DNA of 59,944 nt from Cudoniella acicularis. Lineage: Eukaryota > Ascomycota > Leotiomycetes > Helotiales > Helotiaceae. The translations under genes and the position numbers were made by a program. Of this stretch, positions 34,333 to 46,129 are shown one piece after another. The notes beneath the pieces were generated by a model, which was not told the origin of the DNA, ran no database searches, and worked only from the letters and a program-made list of their open reading frames with translations. The stretch spans positions 1 through 59,944 of the forward strand of contig JAAMPI010000143.1 in assembly GCA_013054445.1 (NCBI GenBank), given 5' to 3'. Every line of letters begins with the position of its first letter. Positions within the stretch are counted from its first letter, which is position 1.

Positions 34333-35063
34333 ATTGTGATGTGTTGAGGTTTTGTTCGTGAAATATATCCCCACTCAGTGTTTTGACTTAATGAGTCTCC
34401 TGACGTCGTATAAAATAATTTGTACCTAGTCCTAGAAAATATCGCACAATGAAAATAAAACCAAGCAAGAAACTCTCAATTAGAGACGTGATCCTTTCCG
34501 AGAGAAACAACAGTTTGGTGGGCATCAATGATCCTTTCAATGACTACTTTGAAGATTCATTATTTCCTGTATCTTCATCTATTTCTGTTGGAAGAGAAGC
34601 CAAGTAGCAAATTTGGGAACAGTGGGTGTGAAATTGCGCTTAGGAATAAAGAATCGAAAAAGGAAAAGCTAGAAGCCGTCCACCTTCACTAAATTGGCCT
34701 GACTCTCTCTCAGGCACAACCTGAACCTAGCAGATTGAGTAGAGAGAACAAATGTTTCCCTATGGAGAAAATGGATAGCCTCTAGTCAGTGACGAAACCC
34801 GGGAAGGAAATGGAAGTTGCCGAACAAGGCACTAGAACACTTGCCGGTCCCAAAACATTGCAACATCTAGACGCTCTAACTCAATGGCGTACCATGGGGC
34901 CTGTCCCATATGACATAAAAATTTTCAAACTGAATACTCATGTGTGTCAAGAATAATCTTCAAATCCACCAATTATTCAACTTGTTCAAGTTTGGGGTTC
35001 CAACAATTTTCTTATCCCTACAAGCAAATTGCGACATCAGGAAGTACAAAATGTAAGTCTTTC
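34333..35063. other. Intergenic DNA without a supported gene
   Basis: Nothing recognised. An open frame extends upstream of ATG 35064 from about 34944 but has no ATG of its own. Confidence 0.4.
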
Positions 35064-35792
35064 ATGGCTCCGCCATCCAGAGAAAAACCCGAACGCCCGC
35101 GAATCTTGGTTATTATCTTTATTAGAATACCAATGGTATTACTCTTCCTCTTTTGCATTACATTTGATATTTACATCATATGCGACGCAATGGAGACGAA
35201 GAAGACCTGGCACTGGCCAGTCTTCACAGTTCTGGCTATCATCTTTCTCCTTTACTGTTGGATGTTCAGCTGCGCTGAAAAAGCAGGAAAGAAGGCTAGG
35301 GAATCTAGGGATATGGAGGAAGGAACTGTTATGACGGGAACCATTACGCCAGCCACCGCCACCATCAACACACCAGCGCCCGCGGCAACGGCCACAGAGA
35401 CTCGGGTAGAGGATGGCGAGGAGGGCGGTGCAGATGCCCCGCCAGTGTATCGACCAGAGGCCACAAAAGAAGCCGATGCTCAGAAACGTAAGCGTTATCG
35501 AGACTTAATCGCGGGGGTGGCTTGCTTAAAGGAGTCTCAAGAGGAAGATAATCCGAGGGCGGATGAAGCACATTTGAGTTGGCGAGAGAAAAATCTTGAG
35601 CTTGATAAGGCACGTAAGGCTTGTGGAAACAACTCCGCCGATTCACGCAAAGAAATCAATCGAGCGGAGAAAGAGCTGGAAAAGGCAAAACAAGAGAGCG
35701 ATGAGTTGAGTTGCGCGCGGGAAAGAAAAAGACTGAAGTTAAGGCGGCTCGAAATGGAGATCAAAGCGTTAAAGCGACAGGGTTATGCATGA
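35064..35792 (+). CDS. Two-pass membrane protein with C-terminal coiled coil, unknown
   Basis: From ATG 35064 (MAPPSREKPERPRIL) the frame gives 242 aa. Two strongly hydrophobic stretches (IRIPMVLLFLFCITFDIYII and WHWPVFTVLAIIFLLYCWMF) are separated by a short loop. A Thr/Ala/Pro-rich linker follows, then a highly charged region with heptad-like spacing (REKNLELDKARK, EINRAEKELEKAKQESDEL, LRRLEMEIKALKRQ). This suggests a membrane-anchored cytoplasmic coiled coil. No family was recognised. It is tail-to-tail with the TPR gene, 79 bp apart. Confidence 0.65.
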   Translation: MAPPSREKPERPRILVIIFIRIPMVLLFLFCITFDIYIICDAMETKKTWHWPVFTVLAIIFLLYCWMFSCAEKAGKKARESRDMEEGTVMTGTITPATATINTPAPAATATETRVEDGEEGGADAPPVYRPEATKEADAQKRKRYRDLIAGVACLKESQEEDNPRADEAHLSWREKNLELDKARKACGNNSADSRKEINRAEKELEKAKQESDELSCARERKRLKLRRLEMEIKALKRQGYA

Positions 35793-35871
35793 GGGGAAGG
35801 GAGACATACGCAGACGGAGAAAATCAGATATAGGTATAAATATTTCTGTTTGCTAGGGAAAATCCAATTTC

Positions 35872-37251
35872 TTAACTCTTACCTATCCTCCTCAGAGCAT
35901 TCTCCGAATTGATCACTCCGTCCTGGAAGCCTATAGCTTTGGCTAAGCTCTTTGCTTCCTCGAATCGTTTTCTTGCCTCTGCAATGTTCCCATCCATCTC
36001 TGCAAATTCGCCCAAGTTATGAGTGGCGACGGCACAGCCAACATCGCATTCCTCGGTCCTTGTAGGTGGAGTAATTTTTGCTGCTACTGCTATCGCTTTC
36101 TCGGCCCACGCTCGAGCGTTATTGACGTATTCAGAGCGTGAGGCGGCAGGTTGACCGGGAGTCGGAGGGGGGACCTGTTGCGCGAGAGATATCGAGAGGT
36201 TGTTCACTATTATATTAGCTGAAGCTCACACACGCTCTTTGGAATAAACTTACTCAATACAGCAGTGTGGCAGCTTGAGGGTTGGGAATATGTGATTGCT
36301 TGAAGAAACAAGGGGGCAGCAAGGTAATGATGGTTCTTTTCCTCATAGTGGTAGGCAAGAGCTGTAAAACCATTAGCAACCGCAGATCATAGAGATAGCT
36401 AGACTTACTTTCAAGTGCGCCACCTTGCTCCTCCGCTGATATCCAGTTGCCTTCTCCAGGCTTTACGCCTTCCTTGTCTCGTCGCTGCTGCTCTCTCAAG
36501 ACTGTCTCTACAGCCCACACCAAGCACTCCTCTGCCTTGTCTTTCTCTAACACATATTCATTCGCATACAAATCTCCGAGCTTGACACTGACTCGGACTG
36601 TCATGCCCAAAACTCTTGTTCGCTTCCCTCCGTTTCCTAGTTTGTCGCCCAATGCTTCCATCCACTTTAAATTATCCGATTTAACGATTTCGAGAATGTC
36701 AATTGCCTTTTGGTAGAGCTGAATTTTCTCCATTAAGGCCGCTAATTGGATCTTAACGCCAATTATCTCATCAGAGAACGGATCCATCCCAATTTCATCT
36801 GCAACCCGCAATGCTTCCCTATAATACTTTACAGCCAATTTTGGTTCAAGGGAATAGTTCGTATAGTATAAGGCTTTTCGCATTTGTTTTGCAACTGGTT
36901 CGGGGAATTTATGGAAGGCGCCAATGATATAGCTATGGTAGAAGTAATTCGTGTATATGAGGAATCCACCACCAGCAACAATACTATTGAAGTGATTAGC
37001 CATGGTTTTGGAGACCCAGGGGTTGCATACCAAAGCATAGCCGTCGTCACAGAAAATGGATAGGCTTTCCACAACAGGGTGAACGAGTTTGGTATTCTTG
37101 TAGTATGCTGATGCCTTTGCTGTCGCATTTGGTTGGAGATTGGGTATTTCCGAAGAGCTTCGAGTCGCTGCTGTCGCAAACATTGGGAGACGCGACCTGA
37201 GGCCGGTCGGAACGCGTTCAGCGCTCGAGATGCGAACATCGTGGGTAGCAA
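35872..37251 (-). CDS. Mitochondrial TPR protein, Mgr3-like
   Basis: Four exons (37251-37031, 36983-36409, 36361-36254, 36206-35872) join in frame to 412 aa. The N terminus is Arg-rich and without acidic residues (MFASRALNAFRPASGRVSQC), as in mitochondrial presequences. A membrane segment follows around TTAMLCIVAGGGFLIYTNYF, then GAFHKFPEPVAKQMRKALYY and TPR-type helices (LAVKYYREALRVADEIGMDP, CAVATHNLGEFAEMDG). This matches fungal Mgr3-like proteins, which with Mgr1 help deliver substrates to the inner-membrane i-AAA protease. The name is by layout and motif memory; it may be a paralogue. Its start faces the Dap1 gene across 257 bp. Confidence 0.85.
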
Positions 37252-37508
37252 GAGGGCTTATGTGACGAGAGATACGAGGATGGGGGATTTCAATCGTTGT
37301 GATGGCATTAATTGAGCTTCCGAGCTTTGCACAGCTCAGGGGTTGATGTCTTCGATTCGGATGAAGATTAGTCAGTGGAAAGCACATCCCTGACAGAACC
37401 CCACCGAGTTCCATACCCCGCGGTCGCAACAATCCCTTCAACAATTGTGCTTTCTCACCTCTTCCCAATATTTAGAACACGCCTTAGATTCACGTCTTCA
37501 TCCACGCA
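37252..37508. promoter_or_regulatory. Shared promoter of Mgr3-like and Dap1-like genes
   Basis: Only 257 bp separate the two divergent start codons, so both 5' UTRs and promoters must lie here. No clear TATA box was identified. The arrangement would allow co-regulation of two mitochondrial/haem-related genes. Confidence 0.5.
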
Positions 37509-38058
37509 ATGGCTGGCAAATTCGAACCCAAGACTCCTATCACTCTCGCCCCTCCAAAGGACGACCCCATCTCCCCAGACTTCCTCGCGAAATGCAATGG
37601 CAAGCTCCACCTTTCCTCACTCGCATCTACCGTCCTTAGCTAACTAATTGACAGGAGTTGACGACGCTTTGTGCTACGTCGCTATCAAGGTGAAGCCACT
37701 CTGTTCTCTCGTGTCTCCAAGTCTGACAGCATACGTAGGGCAAGGTTTTCGACGTGACCGGCAACAAGGCCTATCAACCTGGAGGTTCCTACCATGGTAA
37801 GCAACATTATCACATCGCCATACTCGAAGGCGCTCGCCATACCTGAAAGTTAGAGCGAGCAATTGACGAACCGGAGCAGTATTCGCCGGCCACGATGCCT
37901 CTCGCGCTCTCGCCACGACTTCTACGAAAGCGGAAGATGTACGCCCTGACTGGTATGACGTGAGCGACAAGGAAAAAGGCGTGTTGGAGGACTGGCTCAC
38001 GTTCTTCTCGAAGCGATATAACGTTGTCGGCTTGGTGGAGGGGGCAAAAAACTTATAA
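37509..38058 (+). CDS. DAP1: Dap1/MAPR cytochrome b5-like haem-binding protein
   Basis: Four exons (37509-37599, 37655-37689, 37739-37796, 37880-38058) give 120 aa. The product has the MAPR signature: PKTPITLAPPKDDPISPDFL, YVAIKGKVFDVTGNKAYQPG, YHVFAGHDASRALA and DWYDVSDKEKGVL. The Tyr-rich region around YQPGGSY holds the haem-ligand tyrosine of the family. Dap1 proteins bind haem and support cytochrome P450 enzymes such as Erg11 in sterol synthesis and damage resistance at the ER. The first intron starts with GC (AATG|GCAAGC) and ends GACAG, a GC-AG intron; the other two are GT-AG. There is no N-terminal membrane anchor, as in short fungal Dap1. Confidence 0.93.
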
Positions 38059-38195
38059 TCCATGCATACACGAGTATTGGGCATGAAGACCTTGCCCGGG
38101 CCGATGCTATACCATGGCAAAATCTTTCAACTTGATATCGGAGAAAAGAGCCGGACCGTGTTAACAACGTCGATTGATGTGTCCCTCGTCGCTTT

Positions 38196-38628
38196 TACTA
38201 TCCCCTTCCCGCCCCCCCAGTTCATTAACTATTTGGCCACTTTGTTGCCACTTTATCACCACGCCTAAGCACCCCACTTATAATTACACTATACCTTTCT
38301 TCACCTCTATAGCCAGCACTATAGAAAGCATGTATTATTTAATTCTAGGGCTCGCGCAACGCTACGAAAAGTAGGGAGGAAGGAAGGAAGAGGACACCCT
38401 ACTACAGTAAGTAATCTTGTCGAAGGAAAAGGATTTATGAAAACATAAAGTATACGCTTATAGTGCGTAAATATTCGTGGGAATAACTTTAATGGTGTCA
38501 GTTTTACCTTTCTAGGCAATTTTGGATAATAATCAGGTCCCTGGTGGAAAGAGAAGTGGGGTGCTGGGCGGTATCGCAATAGTGGCAATAAAGTGGCAAA
38601 ATAACAAGTGAACCAGGGGGGGATAGTA
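38196..38628. mobile_element. 433-bp non-autonomous TIR element
   Basis: The left end from 38196 (TACTATCC, C-rich run, GTTCATTAACTATTTGGCCAC) and the reverse complement of the right end ending 38628 (TACTATCC, C-run, GGTTCACTTGTTATTTTGCC) match over about 70-80 bp. Both outer ends carry TA. The 280-bp interior has no ORF. A third copy of the terminal repeat lies at 21420-21509, so this is a small family, probably of the Tc1/mariner superfamily. Confidence 0.75.
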
Positions 38629-38640
38629 TAGACGGGAGGA

Positions 38641-38890
38641 AGCGGGCTCTCCGTAGGAGAAATAAGCGGCCGACTTTGGCACCTCCCCAACAACGATAAA
38701 TCGATACGTACTTAGCACAACTTCGCAAATTTTTAGTAACTGAATTAATAAAGGGACAATTCCATATACACATAACAGTTTTATAAAGAGTTTCTATAAT
38801 TTTTGTATAGAAAAAGGGTAGAAGGTGTATGAATTTAGTGTTACTGCACGGGCCAAAATCCGCTGTTTATTTCTCCTACAGAGAGGCGGG
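38641..38890. mobile_element. Second, adjacent MITE-like inverted-repeat element (250 bp)
   Basis: GCGGGCTCTCCGTAGGAGAA continuing ATAAGCGGCCGACTTTGGC (from 38642) is mirrored by the complement of 38851-38890, which reads CCCGCCTCTCTGTAGGAGAA then ATAAACAGCGGATTTTGGC. Arms are about 40 bp at about 80 percent identity; the interior is AT-rich and has no ORF. It starts 12 bp after the 433-bp element. Exact ends and target duplication are unclear. Confidence 0.62.
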
Positions 38891-40014
38891 CAAAGCAGCG
38901 GGTTTGAGATCTTGCTATGTATTGGATGTTGTCTGTTTTGAGGATCACACCTCCTAACTTTCTCTGTCTCTGACAGCACTCTTTCATACCTGATCTATCT
39001 TCTTCATTCTGAGTACATTGATGCCGGCTCGCTTGGTATTTGCTACATTTAGTATGCGATGGTTGAGGAGGATCGATAGAATGCTATCTGTTAGGCTTTC
39101 AGCTAACCTTCCATTGCATGTTGACCCAAGACCATCTAATTCACTGAGTTCCCTTATAGATAAGGGGAGTTTTATATGAATTGTGGGGAAATATCAAGTT
39201 CCAGGCTTCCTTCCATTGGGCTATGAGAGAGCTAGAATCAAACGCCAAGATAAATTATATATGATAGATTTTGAATCAAAATAGGCAAGATGCTTCGGTA
39301 TCAGACCTCCTTATGGCTTTTGATGATGCTTTAATGAAAGAATAATGCCCCGTCACCTCTAAAAAGGAAGAAAGCAATCCACATAAGCAAATTTGAGTTT
39401 ATACCATGCAGCACGACGGAAAAAACTATTCTTGTGTGCCTCGGGCTTCGCTTTTGATCACTGTTAAACGGCAAAATTCTGGTCACGAGCCTGCCGCGCT
39501 CTGACTCGGCGATTGGAGCACATACTACGCTCGGAGACTGACGCCATGAATAGCTTCTACATGGTTCTTGAAATGCTGCAGGTATTTGAAAATGAGCCTC
39601 TGGGTCTTACACGTTGGATGTTGACACTTCATCCTGGCCTTCGGATCTTATCCTTTGAGGTAAAACCGTTCAACGTAGTCCATCATTTTCGCTAAGCGGC
39701 AGAAAGAGCCTATTCGTTGTTCGTAGGTCTTCGATTCGTTTTTGATACAGAACGAATACTAGGTCTTATCATAGACCAAGGGGAAAGTAAAAGCGAGGGA
39801 AGGGAGTTCGGGAGATTTTCCTTTGAAAAAATTTACTGTAGAAGGAGCGATACGAAGTCGGTACCACAAGGCCACCTCACGATAGCCGCAGAACTCCTTC
39901 ATAAGAATGGCAGTCTGAATCCGCTAATTGACAGCGCCCTGCTGGGTAATATCTTTAACACGGATACAGATAAAATCAGCCAGCTGTGACCTTTGCGGGA
40001 TCCCTTATAATACT
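38891..40014. other. Intergenic DNA without a supported gene
   Basis: Short frames at 39513-39989 have no motif. The right edge may contain remnants of the 3' end of the minus-strand NACHT-ankyrin pseudogene. Confidence 0.4.
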
Positions 40015-42845
40015 TTAAAAGGGAAACTCGAAGACTATCTGGCTGCTATCAATAAGTTCTATCAATCGAGCAGCTGTCTTATCCGTCAAAGCCCAGTCCT
40101 CCTCATCCTCCCCAATCTCCTCTCTCGTCTTCTTTAATATTCTAGATGCAGCGATAGAAGGCAACTTCGCGCGGAGCTCGGTAGGCATATCAGAGTGGCC
40201 CCGGTATAACGTTAACATTGATCCACTTAGCGAGCTGAGGATGGGCAGGTGTGGAACAAACTTTTTATCTTTGGCTGCTACTGCATTGGTCGCGTCGGCG
40301 ATCTTCTACAGGAACGTAAGGACGGTTTCGGAGAGTTGAAGGGTAAGAGTCAGCTAAAGGAGGCGCACCATTAGCGTCAAGTAGTTCAGCAAGGATTTTA
40401 GTTGCCTGCTTAAGATCTGTGTCAATTAAATCTAGGGCAAGAGACATGGGTGTCACCGTAATTTTCGATCGAAAGTCATCCAGAAAATAACCGCCAGGAA
40501 TGTAATCGGGCGGAAGCTCTTGCATGATGACTTGTGAATCTCCTTTAGCACCCGCTTGCAGTAGCATTTGGATTGTTTTGAGGTTCGGTCTTCTTAGAAA
40601 CTTCAGGCTGCGGACATTAAAATTGCCCCTAACTGCGCATACGAGAGGGGTTCCAAGAAATAGGTGCTGCCGATGTTTATCGGCTCTTGATTGCTTATTA
40701 CCAATTCCCCACTCGGCGAAGTCGTCAAGGCAGATACATGTGAGAGACACCTTGGCCATCGTTGCATGAGAGTTGTTGCCGCGAAGATGGTATCGACGAG
40801 TTTCTTGGCGTACCAGGAGCTTTTCGTCCATCAAAAATTCCTTGACAGTGAAATGTGATAGTGTCAGGAACCCTGTCTTTTTATCCAGACTCCAGAGAGA
40901 CAAGACTGCTGCACCACCACAAAATGCTCTCTTCATCTGGGAGATCATCTTGATCGACGAACGTGAATAGAATTTCTATTATGATAGCCATGGCTACTTC
41001 CGCAGCTGTCATTCGCTCGCTGGAAAATGCTAGCCATCGAAGTGTTCGCTCTACTATGGCCATATTCCCACAACCATTGTTCTGATTGACTCAGCCCAAG
41101 AATTTAATATAGGTCGCAAAGAGATCTAACAGTAATGTTTCCAGAGCCTCTCTTCGTTGTTTATCGGTGGCCAAGTGGCAGTGGTGGTCCGGATGACACT
41201 TTGCTCATTGGAACCTGCCAAGTATTCTTTTCAGTATATGTAGAAGAGATATAGGGGGGAAATCGACTGACATTCCATTCGCTTTTGAAACGATAGTGTT
41301 TGTGATCTCCTCCCTGAGAGACGAATCTTTGAGCTGCAATGTTTTATTTTGGATCCTTTGTTCAATCCCGGCTGCCACGAACAATTCCAAATCGCCGCTA
41401 TGAGCAGCTACTGAAATCCCCTGAAAGGATTCAAAGTGACTTCGAATATCGACTTCATCGCGGCTAGTGTATATGATTTTGATAGTCCTATACTCATGTT
41501 AATTCAGTGTGCTGGCCCTGTCTTCTGGAAAAGAGCACTCATCAAGCCCATCGATGATTATTGCCACGCTCTCGAAGTACCGTGGGAGCCGCTTCAAAAG
41601 TGTTTCAAGTTCTGAGTTAGTAGGCAGAGCAACGTGTCGTTCGTCGTTGCATTTCGAATACAAGCAACTAAGTTCTTCGAAAGCGTCCTCCGAGTAAGCA
41701 CAGAGCTGTATAATCAAAGATCCTAGGATATTGGATAGCCGTTGTGTTTGTTCTAGTTTGTATTCGCAGTAGTAATATGCCACTGCGAAGCCACCGTTCT
41801 GGTATGCGAGAAACTTTACTTCCTCGATGACGGCAGACCTTGTAAATGTCAGAAGATGTGTCCTGATTATTTTGAAAATCTCTTACGTCAAGATAGTTTT
41901 TCCAGCACCCGCTAAATCAATCAATATATATCAGAGAGGGTAATAATGCAATATGGTGATTTATTATTGAGAAACTTACGAATTCCGTACAGCCAAATGC
42001 CAGAGTTTGGGGTTTCTAACCAGACTTTGTATTCCGGAGAATCAAAGAACCACGTTACCGTGTTGGGATATCGCAATCCATTTGCATTGCGATGTTTCTC
42101 ATAGGGATTGAATTTTGAGCACCACTTATACATATTTTTCTTGGTCTCGTCTATTCTTGTGTCGTAAAGTTGGTCACATGTTTGAAAAGTTGAATGTCCT
42201 GAATAGCAACTGGGATCTCACCTTTCTCATTCTCTATTTTCTTCTCTACCGCTTTTAGAAACTGCTGTTGACATCTTTCACGGACTGAGACAATGATGAT
42301 TGAGATGACAAGGAAGCGAGTAGAGCCGATCTGCTCTGATTAGCTTGTGTGACTTCTAAGAGGGTAGAAAGATGACTCACAATCCATCAGCAGTAAGAAC
42401 ATCAGTTAGATCCCGTTTGTTCCTCGTAATCTTATCGATGAGATCTTTGTTCCCAGAACTCTTGAATGGCCAAAGTAATTTGCCTTTTGTTGGATCCGGG
42501 CCTAACTTGGCCAATGATCTTTTGAGATGATCGAGGTTCTTCCGGCAAATTTGAAAGTGATCCAGGTCGAGAAACCTTTCTGAACCTATATAAAAAGGAG
42601 TGAGATCATAGTAATACCAGCAGGTGGCGCAAAGCATTACCTGCTGTTTCCTCATCCTCTAAGCAATTCGCCAACAGCCTCAGCCGACTCAACACACCAT
42701 AAAGACTTTGGACTTCAAACATAAGATCCTTGATGTCCGCTCGTGCATTTTTGACGTGGTGAACATATTTCGACCCTTTCGAAACGACGACTTCAGCCAG
42801 ACTTATCAACCCAGCGATGCTACTTGCAACTCCGAGTGCTTCCAT
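40015..42845 (-). pseudogene. Broken NACHT-ankyrin receptor gene
   Basis: ATG 42845 opens the N-terminal domain used by many fungal STAND proteins (MEALGVASSIAGLISLAEVV). Spliced reading gives PNTVTWFFDSPEYKVWLETP, the P-loop WLYGIPGAGKTIL (split by an intron), Walker B VAIIIDGLDEC, IKIIYTSRDEVDIR, ATDKQRREALETL, ERTLRWLAFSSERMT, LTLSHFTVKEFL and an ankyrin-like end (RPNLKTIQMLLQAGAKG). Lesions are TAA after STLN (about 41500), TGA in GMFQ-stop-AKC, TGA before VNQNN and a frameshift near 40885-40905; the stretch between 42380 and 42130 is also irregular. A further frame, 40218-40015, may be the original C terminus. Intact relatives are NLR-like ATPases in allorecognition or defence. Confidence 0.82.
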
Positions 42846-43547
42846 GGCCCTGGTTTCTGCGGCAGATCACCTGCTTCAATCAAGATAGTGCTGTCTCGAC
42901 TGTCTCCGGATCATTACAAACTTCATTTTCAATGAGCAGTTGAAAAAGAATTCAAGGGAAGATGGCGAGGCTCGCAGTCTGATCTAGTTTATCTAGAACA
43001 CGAACTCTCGATGAACTGCGGCCGGGGCTGAAGTGGCGCCTTGTTCCAACGATAACTGAGAAAAAGGCAGGCAGACTCGAGGTCTGATTTGCGCGAATTG
43101 CTAGACGTATCGTGAAATGTTCCGTTGTGCTTTGAATGGTTCTGGAACCTAGAAATGCAGATATCGATGCAAGTGGTCGTGGGATTGGGAGCACGTGGAA
43201 ATTGGTTGCATTGTGTTTCGCACTGTACTCGGAGTGTTTAGAAATAACCTTACGCTGAGTCCAGTTTTTCCGCGTAGATTTGAGAACTATCAAATTTATG
43301 GCGGAGAGTAGTTGATAATATTATTCTGAATATTTCGATTAATTTAAGAATATGCATGTCTCAATTCTATGAGACTATGATGTGCGTCTACCTGTATGCT
43401 TTTCCAGTGCCAAATTGGTATCATATATCTATCCAACCCCATGCAAGACGCCATTCTAATGCTTCATTCATACTCCGCCCAGTGCTCGCTCCTATATTCC
43501 AACTACCAAGTACAAACAAATGAAAAGTTCAGGTTGTAAATCCAAGT
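42846..43547. other. Intergenic DNA between NACHT-ankyrin relic and GH76
   Basis: A 113-codon minus-strand frame at 42952-43293 is without motif and not believed. Nothing else is seen. Confidence 0.4.
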
Positions 43548-45003
43548 TCACCCGAAAACGGTCATAAAATTCCTAAACGCCGTCGTAATGATCGCAGCCA
43601 TCAAAAAGGTAGCACTTGGTTTGCTGTTGCTGGGCTCCCCTGCGCTACGCTTTGCTGGCGCTGCTGATGCGGTTGCCGTTACTATTGTTGTTACTACACA
43701 CGCGCACGGCGCTGTAGAAGTTGGTGAAGCCAAGGCATGCACTTGCCCGCTTTTCAAAGGTGGAACGCTGCCCGAAACCAACAATCCTTGGATAGTCTCC
43801 AACGCACTCATCTGCTCGCCAACACCGTATTTGCCATCATAGCCTCCGGTATACCATTTCTGTCCACAAGTAACGCCATCGGAAGGACCGGAACAAGCAG
43901 TAGCGGCTGCTTGTGCGGATTTGGTGAGTAGAGTGGTCGTTGTTTCGTTAGTGAATGGTGCGAGCAAGGTTGCGGCCCACATGAAGCGGGAGAGATATGC
44001 TTTAAAAGAGTATTGGTCGTTGTCGCATGCGCCGACTGTTTCGCAAGCTGGTTCGTACATAATGTCAGTTGCATTGTCGAAAGGCGTAAAAAAGTTGGCG
44101 GTCGAATTCAAGAAACCTTGGGTCCGTTCCTGCCACATGTCGGAGCCATTTGTGTAATTGTACATCACGGCTGAGCCGTAAAGATAAATTCCGGCGTTAT
44201 AGGTCCAAATGAGTTTGGTTATGGCGGTACAGTTCTTAAGAAGGTCGGCACCATCATAGACGTGGTAATCTGGAGTAATCAAGCCAGTATTGTTCGCCCA
44301 CTCGTATGACTTGGTAGCCCAATCCATATATGTTTGGTTACCGGTGAATCGTGCTAACCGTGCCGAAAGCTGGAAGAAGGCCCCATTCGACACAGAATTC
44401 TTGTAGTTGTAGCCGGCATTGGAGCTGAATATCTGCCACCTCAACCCTCCACCACAATACTCCGTATCCCATCTTTGGACCTGAGTGTTCCAAAGATTCT
44501 CAACAAGCTGAACCCAGGTGTAATCTCCTGTAGACGGCTGCGGGTAGTCCTTCTCGGCAGCTGACATTGCAGCAAATCCCCAGAAAGCTTGATCGTCGTT
44601 GCCTTCATCTCCCTTGTGCGCGGGAACCATGAAATCGGAATTGGGGCCAACTTGACTGAGTAAGGCCTGTGTCACGACTTCATTATATGAGGGATCGCCC
44701 GTGTAGTGGTAATAATCCAGCATAGCTCCCCACATTGCTCCTGCTTCCCACCAGTAATATGGCGCAGGCAAGACTGCGATTGTCGAGGTGGTATTCGTGA
44801 CATTACCGCTGTAGTAGGACATCATTCCATGGGCGACAGTGCTGGCAGCGGATTTTATTGAAGCTGTAGCCAAGGTTAGTATAATTACGGAAATCAGTAG
44901 AAGCTTCCAACATACCTAAATTGGTCACATCGAGGGTGAGGGCGGATACCAGGGGGCTGCTAGCTACAAGGAGCGCCGCTCCTACTGTGCGTGTGTTTCT
45001 CAT
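43548..45003 (-). CDS. GH76 endo-alpha-1,6-mannanase, GPI-anchored (Dcw1/Dfg5-like)
   Basis: Two exons (45003-44916 and 44863-43548) give 467 aa. A signal peptide ends near LVASSPLVSA. The catalytic aspartate pair is present in GDEGNDDQAFWG, with YYWWEAGAMWG, YCGGGLRWQIF, KNSVSNGAFFQLSARLAR and a Gly/Trp-rich end around GVGEQMSALETIQ. A Ser/Thr/Ala linker and a hydrophobic tail (ATFLMAAIITTAF) indicate a GPI anchor. Dcw1/Dfg5 proteins are thought to transfer GPI-mannoproteins into the cell wall by cleaving the GPI glycan. There are many N-glycosylation sites. Length matches the family and there is no damage. Confidence 0.95.
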
Positions 45004-46129
45004 CGTGTTGTTGATATTATTGTTTTGCGATTCATACTCGTGAGAAAGACTTGCAAGTGTGTTGAAGGGAGAGACGAAGTATATCTGCAGAAGTGGAGAT
45101 GGAGTTGGATTTGAGGCTGAGCTTATTCACGATAGTTCATCCCAACTTTTCTCTTTCGAGGATCAAGTGGAAGCCAGGAACAGGCTTGGGGGCAGGCTTA
45201 GGACAGGGATTCCTTAGCTTATGCGGTCATACCCACCCGAACTTGGGTACGAAGAGCCAATCAAGGGCCCTTCTTGTTGTGGCTTGCTGCCACTTGCAAC
45301 GCTTCTCAGCCAAGCGAGGCCCTGATGGCGGGCGGTAGCCAGATGTTTCGAAACAACGAAGGAGCTCTGCAGGATTGGGAGGAAGATGTGGACTGTCGGT
45401 GAAACGGTACCTTTCTGACGTGAAGAAGAAAGGGGTGGAACTGCGCTTTTTGCTCCTGACAACCCTGATAGGTGTCGGCAAACACCTGTCCGCTGCGGAC
45501 ACGCTCCCACCAGTTATTTTTAAAGACGCGTCGTATCAGTGAGCCAACTGCTTACAACGAGTAAGAGTTTGCTGCAGTGGATCAGAGGCTAGAAAACCCG
45601 TATTCACGAGATTCCCCTGGCCATCGTTGGCAAGCATCGCGATGAATAACATGGCCGTCGATACGAGCGTCGCAATATTGCATGCAATCTCGACTGCGAG
45701 ATACGCTGATAAGCCGTAGCTTTTCCGTGGAAATTTTGGTGGCATAAACGCGGTAAGGGGGTGGATTTGTTGTGATCGGTCAAATTGTGTTGACCCGGGG
45801 CCCGGTGTGGAATGCTTTTGTGAGCGATAAGCTTCTGCAAAAGGAAGGTGGGGATAGCTGCAAATCCAGAGATTGTGGTGTTCGGGTGAGGAACGCAAGG
45901 AAGAAAAGACTGCAGTGAGATGTGGTGTGGCCGATGCGACAGGTGAGATTTTATGGTGGCCTCAGGTTCTAGCTGGACTTCAAGCAAGGCAGCAAAGTAT
46001 CTCAACACGTGATCTCGCGATGAAGATTTTCCAACATGACGCGCGAACTTCCAACTGGAATTCCATCACATCCGCAGGTTGCCATGACCAAAACGACAGC
46101 TTAGCAAAGCACCACCATGTCGAGCAGCC
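45004..46129. other. Divergent intergenic region between GH76 and Rad55-like genes
   Basis: No supported gene. Antisense-overlapping short frames (45214-45510, 45536-46008) lack motifs. It carries the two promoters. Confidence 0.45.
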
